24,898 nucleotides of DNA from QAMX01 sp964515055 (lineage in GTDB: Bacteria; Bacillota; Clostridia; Oscillospirales; QAMX01). Position numbers and translations under genes: made by a program. Below, in pieces: positions 1-6,249 of this stretch (position 1 is its first letter; every line of letters starts with the position of its first letter). The notes under the pieces are model-generated. The model saw nothing but the letters and a program-made list of their open reading frames with translations. It searched no databases and had not been told where the DNA came from. The stretch spans positions 1 through 24,898 of the forward strand of contig CAZEUG010000025.1 in NCBI GenBank assembly GCA_964515055.1, written 5' to 3'.

Positions 1-437
1 CCGAAGGGATTGCTGTTGCCTGTGGGAGCGGCTATGGGTGTGGTGAGCACACAGAAAAGCTCTTCTCGCCCTCAGGCGCTCCACATCATGCGCTTGAAAA
101 TCAAATTTGCCGCCTGATCGAATGCACACTTCGTTCGACCGGGTGTTGCACTTCATATGATAACGTGCCCAGGGCAGTTTGCCTTCTGCGAGCGGTTTTT
201 CGAATGCCGAAACTCAGATCGCAGCAATCCTTCGTCCCTTTCCATAAGGGAGCCCTGTACTTCGTCCAAGGTCAGCCGCTGCGGTGATCCCATCGGTAAC
301 GCCTTCTCTCCCTCAAGTGCTCCGCGTCACAGCATCGTCAGACGCGCATCACGTTCCGCAAGAAACGCATCACTTATCCTTCCCTCTTCTCCTGCTCCCG
401 TTGCAGTCGGAAAGGCAGTCAGATTTTCACAAGGCGC
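1..437. other. Region without a supportable gene
   Basis: Short frames exist on both strands, for example one open from the left edge to a TGA at 115-117, but none has a convincing ribosome binding site or a recognisable product. On the minus strand the frame around 150-330 reads through about 55 codons without family resemblance. The segment lies just beyond the tRNA operon terminator and holds one diverged direct repeat (see the next entry). It may be decayed coding sequence or ordinary intergenic DNA. Confidence 0.5.
62..329 (+). repeat. Diverged 27-bp direct repeat pair (62-88 and 303-329)
   Basis: The two 27-base stretches agree at 22 positions. Four of the five differences are transitions. 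The shared core is CCCTCA followed by a GCTCC block. The copies are 241 bp apart in the gene-free segment, as expected of an old repeat that has drifted or of decayed homologous sequence. A chance match is possible at this identity. Confidence 0.35.
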
Positions 438-475
438 AAAAAAATAACGCGGGCAGAAAAACTGTCCGCGTTATT
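438..475 (-). terminator. Rho-independent terminator of the tRNA operon
   Basis: Read leftward, a roughly 15-bp stem (one G-U pair) with a five-base loop is followed by seven T residues (the A run at 438-444). It starts directly after the CCA end of tRNA-Lys and closes the minus-strand tRNA operon. Confidence 0.9.
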
Positions 476-551
476 TGGTGATCCACCCGCGATTCGAACG
501 CGGGACACCCTGCTTAAAAGGCAGGTGCTCTGCCAACTGAGCTAGTGGATC
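476..551 (-). tRNA. tRNA-Lys(TTT)
   Basis: The leftward strand folds as a 76-nt tRNA with the CCA end encoded (476-478 on the plus strand). The acceptor stem GATCCAC pairs with GTGGATC, and the T-arm carries TTCGAAT. The anticodon loop is CTTTTAA, which gives anticodon TTT (lysine, AAA/AAG codons). It is the last gene of the five-tRNA operon, with the terminator immediately downstream. Confidence 0.97.
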
Positions 552-554
552 ATA

Positions 555-570
555 TTCCGTTTTAACGGAA
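555..570 (-). repeat. Spacer hairpin between tRNA-Gln and tRNA-Lys
   Basis: Seven-base arms TTCCGTT and AACGGAA are separated by two bases and lie in the short spacer between two tRNAs. There is no adequate T-run, so a structured spacer or RNase processing element is more likely than a terminator. Confidence 0.4.
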
Positions 571-573
571 AAA

Positions 574-649
574 TGGCTGGGATGGCAGGACTCGAACCTG
601 CGGATGCGGGAGTCAAAGTCCCGTGCCTTACCGACTTGGCGACATCCCA
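574..649 (-). tRNA. tRNA-Gln(TTG)
   Basis: This 76-nt tRNA is on the minus strand with encoded CCA. Acceptor stem TGGGATG pairs with CATCCCA, and the T-loop is TTCGAGT. The anticodon loop CTTTGAC gives anticodon TTG (glutamine). The discriminator base is G, as usual for tRNA-Gln. Confidence 0.97.
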
Positions 650-711
650 ATATGGAACCGGCTTACAGAATCTGCAACACCGCCCGCAAAACGAATCCTT
701 TTTTTGAAGCA

Positions 712-740
712 CGCGCCGGCGGTTTCTGGCCGCCGGCGCG
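712..740 (-). repeat. GC-rich perfect hairpin inside the tRNA operon
   Basis: Perfect 11-bp arms (CGCGCCGGCGG and its complement) flank a seven-base loop between tRNA-His and tRNA-Gln. Read leftward it is followed by an A-rich stretch rather than T residues, so it does not look like an intrinsic terminator. It could guide processing of the polycistronic precursor or insulate tRNA folding. The His-Gln spacer is the longest in the operon. Confidence 0.6.
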
Positions 741-744
741 GCTA

Positions 745-822
745 TGGGGTGGGTAATCGGTCTCGAACCGATGACCCCCAGGGCCACAACCTGGTACTCT
801 AACCAACTGAGCTATACCCACC
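745..822 (-). tRNA. tRNA-His(GTG)
   Basis: The anticodon loop TTGTGGC gives GTG (histidine). The gene encodes CCA and the extra 5' G(-1) opposite C73, the identity element of histidine tRNAs. Acceptor GTGGGTA pairs with TACCCAC, and the T-loop is TTCGAGA. The length is 78 nt counting G(-1) and CCA. Confidence 0.97.
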
Positions 823-837
823 ATAGTGCGAGGAAAC

Positions 838-914
<77 letters not shown>

Positions 915-947
915 ATACATCCGGGCATCAGCTCTTCAATGTCCCTT

Positions 948-1021
948 TGGAGCGGGCGATGGGAATCGAACCCACGTTACCAGCTTGGAAGGCTGGAGTT
1001 CTACCATTGAACCACGCCCGC
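948..1021 (-). tRNA. tRNA-Gly(TCC)
   Basis: The anticodon loop CTTCCAA gives TCC (glycine, GGA/GGG). Acceptor GCGGGCG pairs with CGCCCGC, the T-loop is TTCGATT, and CCA is encoded; the length is 74 nt. It is the first tRNA of the operon, about 80 nt downstream of the predicted transcription start. Confidence 0.97.
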
Positions 1022-1111
1022 AAATCAACAAGCATCCAAAACGCCTGTCTGCAGCCACATGAACAGGGCACTTAGCCGGGAACCATTGCGCTCACGTTTC
1101 ATGACCTGATT

Positions 1112-1140
1112 ATTTTACCACAAATCTTTTTGCTTGTCAA
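1112..1140 (-). promoter_or_regulatory. Sigma-A type promoter of the tRNA operon
   Basis: On the minus strand, a perfect -35 TTGACA (1135-1140) and a -10 TAAAAT (1112-1117) are separated by exactly 17 bases. It faces the five tRNAs and predicts a start near 1105. The near-consensus sequence fits a strong stable-RNA promoter. Confidence 0.88.
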
Positions 1141-1193
1141 GCCCCTTTCCCATTTCCTTTCAAAAAATTTTAGACAGCTTTTTTTCATGCGAT

Positions 1194-1232
1194 TGCCAAC
1201 AAAGCGGTCGTCTGGATATTTATTTGTTGGCA
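1194..1232. repeat. 10-bp inverted repeat in the tRNA/ireB intergenic region
   Basis: TGCCAACAAA (1194-1203) and TTTGTTGGCA (1223-1232) are perfect complements around a 19-base spacer. It lies between the leftward tRNA promoter and the rightward ireB promoter, in T-rich DNA otherwise without features. It could be a stem-loop or a protein site with half-sites about three helical turns apart. Confidence 0.5.
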
Positions 1233-1352
1233 TTCATCCGTACTTTTTTTCAAAGCATTTCCCTATTCTCCGATCAGCGCGTCATTTTTTCGGTTTTCGA
1301 CTTGTTTTGCAGCAGATTGCTCGGATTTTTTTCGTCAGTTCCGGAAAAGTGC

Positions 1353-1381
1353 TTGCATTCTTTACAATTTTAGTGTATCAT
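1353..1381 (+). promoter_or_regulatory. Probable promoter of ireB
   Basis: TTGCAT (1353-1358), 17 bases, then TATCAT (1376-1381) lie about 85 bp upstream of the ireB start in an A+T-rich stretch. The -10 matches well and the -35 moderately. An alternative -35, TTTACA, overlaps the spacer. Confidence 0.5.
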
Positions 1382-1467
1382 ATAGAAGTATAGTTGTCGG
1401 CGGCACCGTCAGGCGGTATGTGTCGTCGGTTATGTCAAAGTTTGACCGCCGGAACGGAGTGCTCAGA

Positions 1468-1719
1468 ATGCTTGGAGGAGACACCAGAAAATTCAATATT
1501 CCCGCTGACAGCGAGAGTGAAATGAAAATTCTACTGACAGCCGTCTATGACGCGCTGAAGGAAAAAGGCTATGATCCGATCAGTCAGATCGTCGGCTACC
1601 TCCTGTCTGAGGATCCCGGTTATATCACCAACCACAGAAATGCCCGCAGCATCATTCGTCACATTGACCGTGACGAGCTGCTTCAGGCCCTTGTGAAAAA
1701 CTATCTGGATGTGCAGTAG
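1468..1719 (+). CDS. ireB: IreB family regulatory phosphoprotein
   Basis: This is an 83-residue protein of the IreB (formerly UPF0297/DUF965) family. In Enterococcus faecalis, IreB is a small cytoplasmic phosphoprotein modified by the Ser/Thr kinase IreK and reversed by phosphatase IreP, in a circuit governing cell-envelope stress and cephalosporin tolerance. The diagnostic core is present: GYDPISQIVGYLLSEDPGYI, then NARSIIR and RDELLQALVKNYL. The N-terminus has a threonine (T6) where the family is phosphorylated. I chose the ATG at 1468 because GGAG lies eight bases upstream and the length then matches the family; ATG 1432 and GTG 1420 are in frame but less well placed. In many Clostridia ireB sits near ruvX and a DUF1292 gene, but neither is seen here. 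A 73-bp gap precedes the next gene. Confidence 0.93.
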   Translation: MLGGDTRKFNIPADSESEMKILLTAVYDALKEKGYDPISQIVGYLLSEDPGYITNHRNARSIIRHIDRDELLQALVKNYLDVQ

Positions 1720-1792
1720 GCCGACACCCCTGTAGTCTGTTTCGGCCGTTTCTGTTTGATCAATCTGATGAAAATGGAGGATGACAACCCAT

Positions 1793-2095
1793 ATGGCTAC
1801 CAACCAAAGCGCCGCTGCGTTTCTGACGTATAAGGGAAAGCCCCTGATTCGAAAAGATCAGATTCTTTACCTTGGCAATCTGTCCGACCGTTATATGATC
1901 ATGCTGCAAATTCTGGAGGAGACCGACGCATATGGCACACGTGTTCCTTCCCGCGTGACTGTTTCTCTGCAGCAGACCGATCCGAATGTGCGCGCAAGAG
2001 AACGGATTGTGAGAAAAAGCGAGAAAAAGAGTCTGTATGACGCACTTGATCTCGGATCCATCTGGCTGCAGCGTGCGCTGGATGAAAAATTCTGA
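1793..2095 (+). CDS. Small conserved-looking cytoplasmic protein, function unknown
   Basis: This 100-residue protein has no signal peptide or membrane segment. It is charged, with an N-terminal YKGKPLIRKDQILYLGN segment followed by YMIMLQILEETD, a block of basic residues (RARERIVRKSEKKS) and a C-terminal LYDALDLGSIWLQRAL helix. The regular alternation and lack of low-complexity sequence suggest a real folded protein. I have the impression of similar uncharacterised Clostridia proteins but cannot name a family. The ATG at 1793 is 12 bases after GGAGG; an ATG at 1781 abuts the GGAGG and is too close to use. It follows ireB on the same strand with no clear terminator between, so co-transcription is likely. 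Confidence 0.75.
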   Translation: MATNQSAAAFLTYKGKPLIRKDQILYLGNLSDRYMIMLQILEETDAYGTRVPSRVTVSLQQTDPNVRARERIVRKSEKKSLYDALDLGSIWLQRALDEKF

Positions 2096-2203
2096 TTCAT
2101 TCCATGCTTGCCGGTATCGGTCAGGTGCTGTTCGGATGTCCCCTGCTTTTCCGGAGTGCATCGGCTGTGCCGGCTTTTTTCCACCTGATATGAGGAGTTT
2201 CTT

Positions 2204-4162
2204 ATGCGTTTTACCAAAAGATGCGTCAGCATTGTCCTGCTGACGGCGATGCTGGCAATTCCCGCCTTCGCCGACCAGTCCGGAACCGTGACCGGCAGCT
2301 ATGTCTATCTCCGCTCCGGCCCCGGCACCAGCTATGCACAGGTCGGAGCCTGCACCAAAGGAACCGTTGTCACGATTCTTTCCGCGCAGAACGGCTGGTA
2401 TCAGGTCACTGTGAATGGTCTGACCGGCTACATCTCCGCTGATTATGTGTCGGCGGACAAAGCACCGGCTGTCCGCCAGTACGGCACAGTGACCGGTTCT
2501 CTCGTCAACATCCGCGCCGGAGCCGGAACAGAGCATGCACGGGTTGCCCAGGCCAAAAAGGATGATCGAGTTGAGCTGCTGTCACTGGTCAACGGCTGGT
2601 ATCAGGTTTCGACCGAAAACGGCCAGCTCGGCTACATTGCGGCGGATTATATCCGTCCAGACTCCGAAGCAGCTACGACACCGGCTACCTCTGCGCCTGC
2701 AACCACGACCACCCCGCCCGCTGCCGAAACCATCGGTACGGTGACCGGTTCTGTTGTCAATCTGCGTTCCGCGCCGTCCACCTCCAGTACAATCGTTGCC
2801 ACGGTTGTGAAAAACACGCAATTGACCGTTCTCGGTTCGGAATCCGGCTGGTATCGTGTGCGTTCCGGTTCCTCCACCGCCTACATTCACGGAGACTATC
2901 TGAAACTCAGCGACACCTCTGTGACCCCTTCTGCGCCCTCTTCAACGTCAACCCCATCGACCACGACGCCCGCTCCTGCGACGCCACCTGCTTCCTCTGC
3001 TGCTCCGTCTGTAACGGCACAGTACGTCGTTGTAACCGGTTCGGTCGTCAATCTGCGTTCGGAAGCATCCACCTCCAGCACCATCGTCGGCAAAGCCTAT
3101 CAGGGTGAAAAATACCTGGTTACAGCCGTCAGCGGCTCCTGGTATCGTGTCGTGGTCGGTGAACAGTTGGCGTATCTGCACGGCGATTATGTGCGCGCTG
3201 AAGCCGTTTCCGGCGCCGGAGCGGCCGGTACAGTCACCGGCTCTGTCGTCAACGTTCGTGCCGGTGCCGCCACCTACCATGCCCGCGTGGCACAGCTGAA
3301 AAAGGGCGACCGGGTTACGGTTCTCTCCTCGGAAGACGGCTGGTATCGGATTTCGATGGAAAACGGCCAGCTCGGCTATGTCAGCGCCGATTACATTCAG
3401 CTGGATACTCCGGCCACAACACCTGCAACGACGCCTGCTACGACTCCGGCGACCTCTGAACCGACACCCTCCGGCACGTCTTCAGAGCCGGGCAGCGTGA
3501 CCATTTCCCCGCTCGACGATACAGGGCTGATCACCGGTTCCTATGTCAATCTGCGACAGGCACCCTCGACAGAATCCGCCGTCCTTTCGCTGATCACGAA
3601 GGGCACCTATGTCCGCGTGACCGGTTCTGTGGACGACAAATGGTATCGCGTGACGTACAACAACCTGACCGGCTATGTGGATGCCGGGTATCTGGAGCTT
3701 GGCGTTTCATCATACACGCGCCCCGTTTCCGGCATTGCCAGTGGGAACAGCAGTGGGCTGGTCTCCGGTATTGATTCCGGGACGGATGTCCAGGCGCTGG
3801 CTGTGCAGCTCTGTGAGTTTGCAAAGACACTGATCGGCACGCCTTATGTCTACGGTGGCAGTCTGCCGGAAACCGGCTTTGACTGTTCCGGGTTCACCAA
3901 GTACGTCTACGCGCAATTCGGCATCACCATTCCGCGGATGCAGCAGTACAACGCCGGTACCCGTGTGACAAGAGATGCTTTGCAGCCGGGCGACCTCGTC
4001 TTCTTCCAGACGAACGGCGTTTCCATCAGCCATGTGGGAATGTACATCGGAGATGGGCTGTTCATTCATGCACCCAGCCCCGGCCGTACCGTCTGTCTTA
4101 CATCCATGGATTCCGATTATTATTCTTCCCGATTTGTCTGTGCTACCCGGATTCTCGGGTAA
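2204..4162 (+). CDS. Secreted C40 (NlpC/P60) peptidase with six SH3b repeats
   Basis: This 652-residue protein is probably a cell-wall endopeptidase cutting D-Glu-diaminopimelate type peptide bonds in peptidoglycan. An N-terminal signal peptide (residues 1-23, ending AFA) is followed by six bacterial SH3 repeats at about 27-82, 93-150, 177-233, 273-330, 341-398 and 439-497. Each has the V-T-G-S...LR...GWY pattern, and such domains bind cell wall. Thr/Pro/Ala-rich linkers separate several of them. The C-terminal NlpC/P60 domain (about 530-652) shows the catalytic Cys561 in FDCSGF, His610 in SHVGMYIG and His622 in FIHAPSPG. GAGGAG lies just upstream of the ATG. The protein is long for the family because of the repeats. 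It is monocistronic, ending at a strong bidirectional terminator. Confidence 0.95.
   Translation: MRFTKRCVSIVLLTAMLAIPAFADQSGTVTGSYVYLRSGPGTSYAQVGACTKGTVVTILSAQNGWYQVTVNGLTGYISADYVSADKAPAVRQYGTVTGSLVNIRAGAGTEHARVAQAKKDDRVELLSLVNGWYQVSTENGQLGYIAADYIRPDSEAATTPATSAPATTTTPPAAETIGTVTGSVVNLRSAPSTSSTIVATVVKNTQLTVLGSESGWYRVRSGSSTAYIHGDYLKLSDTSVTPSAPSSTSTPSTTTPAPATPPASSAAPSVTAQYVVVTGSVVNLRSEASTSSTIVGKAYQGEKYLVTAVSGSWYRVVVGEQLAYLHGDYVRAEAVSGAGAAGTVTGSVVNVRAGAATYHARVAQLKKGDRVTVLSSEDGWYRISMENGQLGYVSADYIQLDTPATTPATTPATTPATSEPTPSGTSSEPGSVTISPLDDTGLITGSYVNLRQAPSTESAVLSLITKGTYVRVTGSVDDKWYRVTYNNLTGYVDAGYLELGVSSYTRPVSGIASGNSSGLVSGIDSGTDVQALAVQLCEFAKTLIGTPYVYGGSLPETGFDCSGFTKYVYAQFGITIPRMQQYNAGTRVTRDALQPGDLVFFQTNGVSISHVGMYIGDGLFIHAPSPGRTVCLTSMDSDYYSSRFVCATRILG
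3407..3454 (+). repeat. Tandem PATT-coding linker repeat
   Basis: This encodes residues 402-417 of the C40 peptidase, four consecutive TPAT-type units joining SH3b repeats 5 and 6. The codons vary between units, so the repeat is held at protein level as a flexible wall-spanning linker rather than being a fresh DNA slippage product. Confidence 0.7.
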
Positions 4163-4172
4163 ACACGCAACA

Positions 4173-4213
4173 AAAAACAGGGTCGCATCCGTTTGGATGC
4201 GACCCTGTTTTTC
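4173..4213. terminator. Bidirectional intrinsic terminator
   Basis: A 14-bp perfect stem (arms 4177-4190 and 4195-4208) with a four-base loop has T residues on its right side and A residues on its left. It therefore works for both the rightward peptidase gene and the leftward zinc peptidase gene, which converge here. Confidence 0.92.
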
Positions 4214-4218
4214 TGTGT

Positions 4219-4899
4219 TCAGTCTCTCCTGCGGTTCAGGCGGGACAGATAATACAAAATCTGCATAAAGGACGTGAAAAGTGCGGCCACATACGTCATA
4301 GCAGCGGCGCGAAGCACTTTTTTTGCGCCGGACAGATCGTTTTCGCTCATGCCGCCGGTCTGTGCGAGGGCACGCACCGCACGGCGCGACGCGTTGAACT
4401 CAACAGGCAGCGTGATCAGCTGGAACAGTGCCATCAGAATAAAGGCGGCTACGCCGGCCAGATAGAGCTGCACCATGCTGAAGATCAGACCCGCCATGAT
4501 CAGGTAGGGTGCCAGTTTGGAGCCGATGTTACAGACTGGGATGATCGCGTTTCGCAGGGCAAGTGGACGGTATCCGGTTGCGTGCTGGACGGCGTGACCG
4601 GCTTCATGTGCGGCAACACCGACTGCGCTGACCGTGGACGCATCATATACGCCGTCGGACAGGCGGATCGTCTGTGAGCGCGGGTCATAATGATCGGTGA
4701 GCTGACCCTGAACGCGTTCAATGCGCACATGGCGCAGGCCGTTTGCATCCAGAATGGCGCGGGCGGCATCGCATCCGGTCATTCCTTTGGCGTTCCAGAC
4801 CTTCTGATATTCCGAAAAAGTCGATTTGACGGAGAGCTGTGCCCACAGGGCAAACAGGATGGCTGGGAGCATAAAGAGAATATAGCTGTAGGAATTCAC
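4219..4899 (-). CDS. Membrane zinc metallopeptidase, YugP family
   Basis: This 226-residue protein matches the YugP-type neutral zinc peptidase family (Zn_peptidase_2). An N-terminal hydrophobic segment (about 5-22) anchors it. The zinc motif HEAGH lies at 98-102, inside VGVAAHEAGHAVQHATGY. Two or more membrane segments lie at about 125-165, with the candidate third zinc ligand Glu in LPVEFNASRRA and a last hydrophobic stretch near the C-terminus. The start is GTG with GGAGG seven bases upstream. The length is normal for the family. Substrates are unknown; the family is usually placed in membrane protein quality control by analogy. It is transcribed alone from the promoter at 4932-4960. Confidence 0.92.
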   Translation of the reverse strand: MNSYSYILFMLPAILFALWAQLSVKSTFSEYQKVWNAKGMTGCDAARAILDANGLRHVRIERVQGQLTDHYDPRSQTIRLSDGVYDASTVSAVGVAAHEAGHAVQHATGYRPLALRNAIIPVCNIGSKLAPYLIMAGLIFSMVQLYLAGVAAFILMALFQLITLPVEFNASRRAVRALAQTGGMSENDLSGAKKVLRAAAMTYVAALFTSFMQILYYLSRLNRRRD

Positions 4900-4931
4900 A
4901 GCAGCGCCTCCTTTTGTAGTTTCTTCAGGAT

Positions 4932-4960
4932 ATGATATCGTTTTTTCGGCGCGAATTCAA
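4932..4960 (-). promoter_or_regulatory. Promoter of the YugP-type peptidase gene
   Basis: On the minus strand, -35 TTGAAT (4955-4960) and -10 TATCAT (4932-4937) have a 17-base spacer. The predicted start lies about 25 bases upstream of the peptidase GTG codon. Confidence 0.7.
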
Positions 4961-4986
4961 GCGTTTTTTTGTAAATAATCTCATCC

Positions 4987-5014
4987 AGCCTCCGTTTGCA
5001 TATCCTTGGAGGCT
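4987..5014 (+). repeat. Inverted repeat in the divergent intergenic region
   Basis: Seven-base arms AGCCTCC and GGAGGCT flank a 14-base loop upstream of the 5056 gene. It could be a leader stem-loop or an operator. The right arm contains a GGAGG but no start codon follows at useful distance. Confidence 0.3.
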
Positions 5015-5055
5015 TTCGGAAAGAATAGGGTCAGACAGAAAGGGGTGGTGTGCGC

Positions 5056-5481
5056 ATGGAATGCACCATTTTTGGCCGTCACGGGTTGGCGCTGTCAGAC
5101 CGTCTGAAACCGCTGCTGGTTGTTGGTGCGGTCAGTAAGCCGCGGTCTGCTGACGGTGTTCTGCTCTGCAGCGAGGCGTCGGCGCAGCGGATTCTGATCG
5201 TCTCCGGTGGTTCTTGTTTGTTGCAGCGGTTTCCGGCGGCCTGCATCGTTTCCTGCGGGATGTCTTCGCGGGACAGTGTCAGCTGCTCAAGCATTTCCGG
5301 CAACCGTGCTTCCGTTTCCGTGATGCGGGAGCTGCCGGTGATCACAGGCGGGCGTCTGGATGTTCAGGAAATCTGCGTTCCGCTGCGCGCCCCTTTTTCG
5401 GCTGAGCTGTTGGCGATTGCCATGGCTGCGCTTTTGTGTGCCGGGCGTTCTCCCGAAGAAATCGTCGCACATCCGTTCTGA
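5056..5481 (+). CDS. Hypothetical protein upstream of the SSB-like gene
   Basis: This 141-residue protein has no family I can name. It lacks a signal peptide or clear membrane segment. The N-terminal half has short beta-like stretches (LLVVGAV, RILIVSGGS, ACIVSCGM) that would suit a small alpha/beta fold. The centre is Ser/Cys-rich (SCGMSSRDSVSCSSI), and the C-terminus is an Ala/Leu-rich helix. AGGGG lies ten bases before the ATG at 5056; a GTG at 5050 is an alternative start. Only about 55 bases separate it from the downstream SSB-like gene, so the two are probably co-transcribed. The open frame and G+C-rich third positions support coding. Confidence 0.6.
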   Translation: MECTIFGRHGLALSDRLKPLLVVGAVSKPRSADGVLLCSEASAQRILIVSGGSCLLQRFPAACIVSCGMSSRDSVSCSSISGNRASVSVMRELPVITGGRLDVQEICVPLRAPFSAELLAIAMAALLCAGRSPEEIVAHPF

Positions 5482-5520
5482 AAGCACACCTGTCCCTCAT
5501 ATATATCTCTCAAATACATG

Positions 5521-5543
5521 ATTGAGGATGTGAATTGAGGATG
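5521..5543 (+). repeat. Duplicated ATTGAGGATG at the SSB-like gene start
   Basis: The ten bases ATTGAGGATG occur at 5521-5530 and again at 5534-5543, separated by TGA. Each copy holds a GAGG and an ATG. In the first copy the ATG is followed at once by a TGA stop. The first GAGG is well spaced (seven bases) for the in-frame TTG at 5535. The duplication may influence how translation of the downstream gene is set. Confidence 0.7.
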
Positions 5544-6176
5544 ACTGCCGGGTTTTATGAAAGCGACCGGAACGAAGCGCATCTTTGCGGAATCGTCACG
5601 GATGCGCCCGTTTTTTCCCACAACGCCGCTGAGCAGGCGTTTTTCACCTTTCCGATTGCTGCTGCAAGGCTTTCGGGGCATCAGGACGTTTTGAATGTGA
5701 TACTGCCCTCGACGGTGTGCCCTGCGAATGCTCTGTCGAGCGGTGATCTGATTGAGCTGGACGGAACGCTGCGTTCCAGAAATATTCATGACGGTGGGAA
5801 ATACCGTCTGATTTTGACGGTTTTTGCGCAGAGAATCGCAAAAGCGGAGCATATCGAGCCTTACAACACGGTTTTTCTCGAGGGCAGCATCTGCAAGCCC
5901 CCGGTCTACCGTGTGACACCCTTGGGGCGGGAGGTCTGCGACATCATGCTGGCCGTCCGGCGGCGGTACGGCCGAGCCGATTTTCTGCCGTTGATTGCAT
6001 GGGGACGCAACGCCGTCGCGGCACGGGGGCTGGCCGTCGGAGACCGTATTCGATGTGAAGGGCGCTTTCAGAGCCGCGTATACACCAAGCTGATCGATGG
6101 CGTTGGAATAGAGCGTACCGCCTACGAGGTTTCCGTCTCGTCGCTGGAGCGCTGTCCGCCGCCCGGTTTGCTCTGA
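5535..6176 (+). CDS. SSB-like protein with two OB-fold regions
   Basis: This protein of about 213 residues resembles a single-stranded DNA-binding or PriB-like protein with two tandem OB-fold regions. The C-terminal half (about 115-207) is the clearer, with the N-T-V-F-L-E-G-S-I start, a basic strand (MLAVRRRYG), FLPLIAWGRNA, and a GDRIRCEGRFQSR strand followed by a Y-E-V-S-V strand, in SSB order. The N-terminal half (about 12-105) has the same layout (LCGIVTDAP, FFTFPIAAARLSG, GDLIELDGTLRSR) but is more diverged. There is no acidic SSB tail, so it is probably an auxiliary rather than the main replicative SSB. The start may be TTG 5535 (GAGG seven bases upstream) or ATG 5541. It is likely an operon with the 5056 gene. 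Confidence 0.8.
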   Translation: MRMTAGFYESDRNEAHLCGIVTDAPVFSHNAAEQAFFTFPIAAARLSGHQDVLNVILPSTVCPANALSSGDLIELDGTLRSRNIHDGGKYRLILTVFAQRIAKAEHIEPYNTVFLEGSICKPPVYRVTPLGREVCDIMLAVRRRYGRADFLPLIAWGRNAVAARGLAVGDRIRCEGRFQSRVYTKLIDGVGIERTAYEVSVSSLERCPPPGLL

Positions 6177-6192
6177 GGCACCGGCACAGAGA

Positions 6193-6246
6193 AACAAATC
6201 CCTGTGGCTTCCGATCGTAATCAATCGGAGGTCACAGGGATTTGTT
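6193..6246. terminator. Hairpin between convergent genes, probable bidirectional terminator
   Basis: Arms of about 23 bases with a few G-U pairs enclose an eight-base loop between the SSB-like gene and the leftward nucleoside hydrolase gene. The flanking T tracts are broken (TTTGTT on either side), so efficiency may be moderate. Confidence 0.7.
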
Positions 6247-6249
6247 GGT

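Noticed and set aside
157..447. 96-codon frame left of the tRNA operon
   Set aside because: There is no ribosome binding site, the composition is unlike the neighbours (Ser/Arg-rich), and the end runs into the tRNA terminator.
3407..3454. Short-unit repeats as a possible CRISPR
   Set aside because: They are in-frame PATT codons within a secreted protein linker, with no spacer structure.
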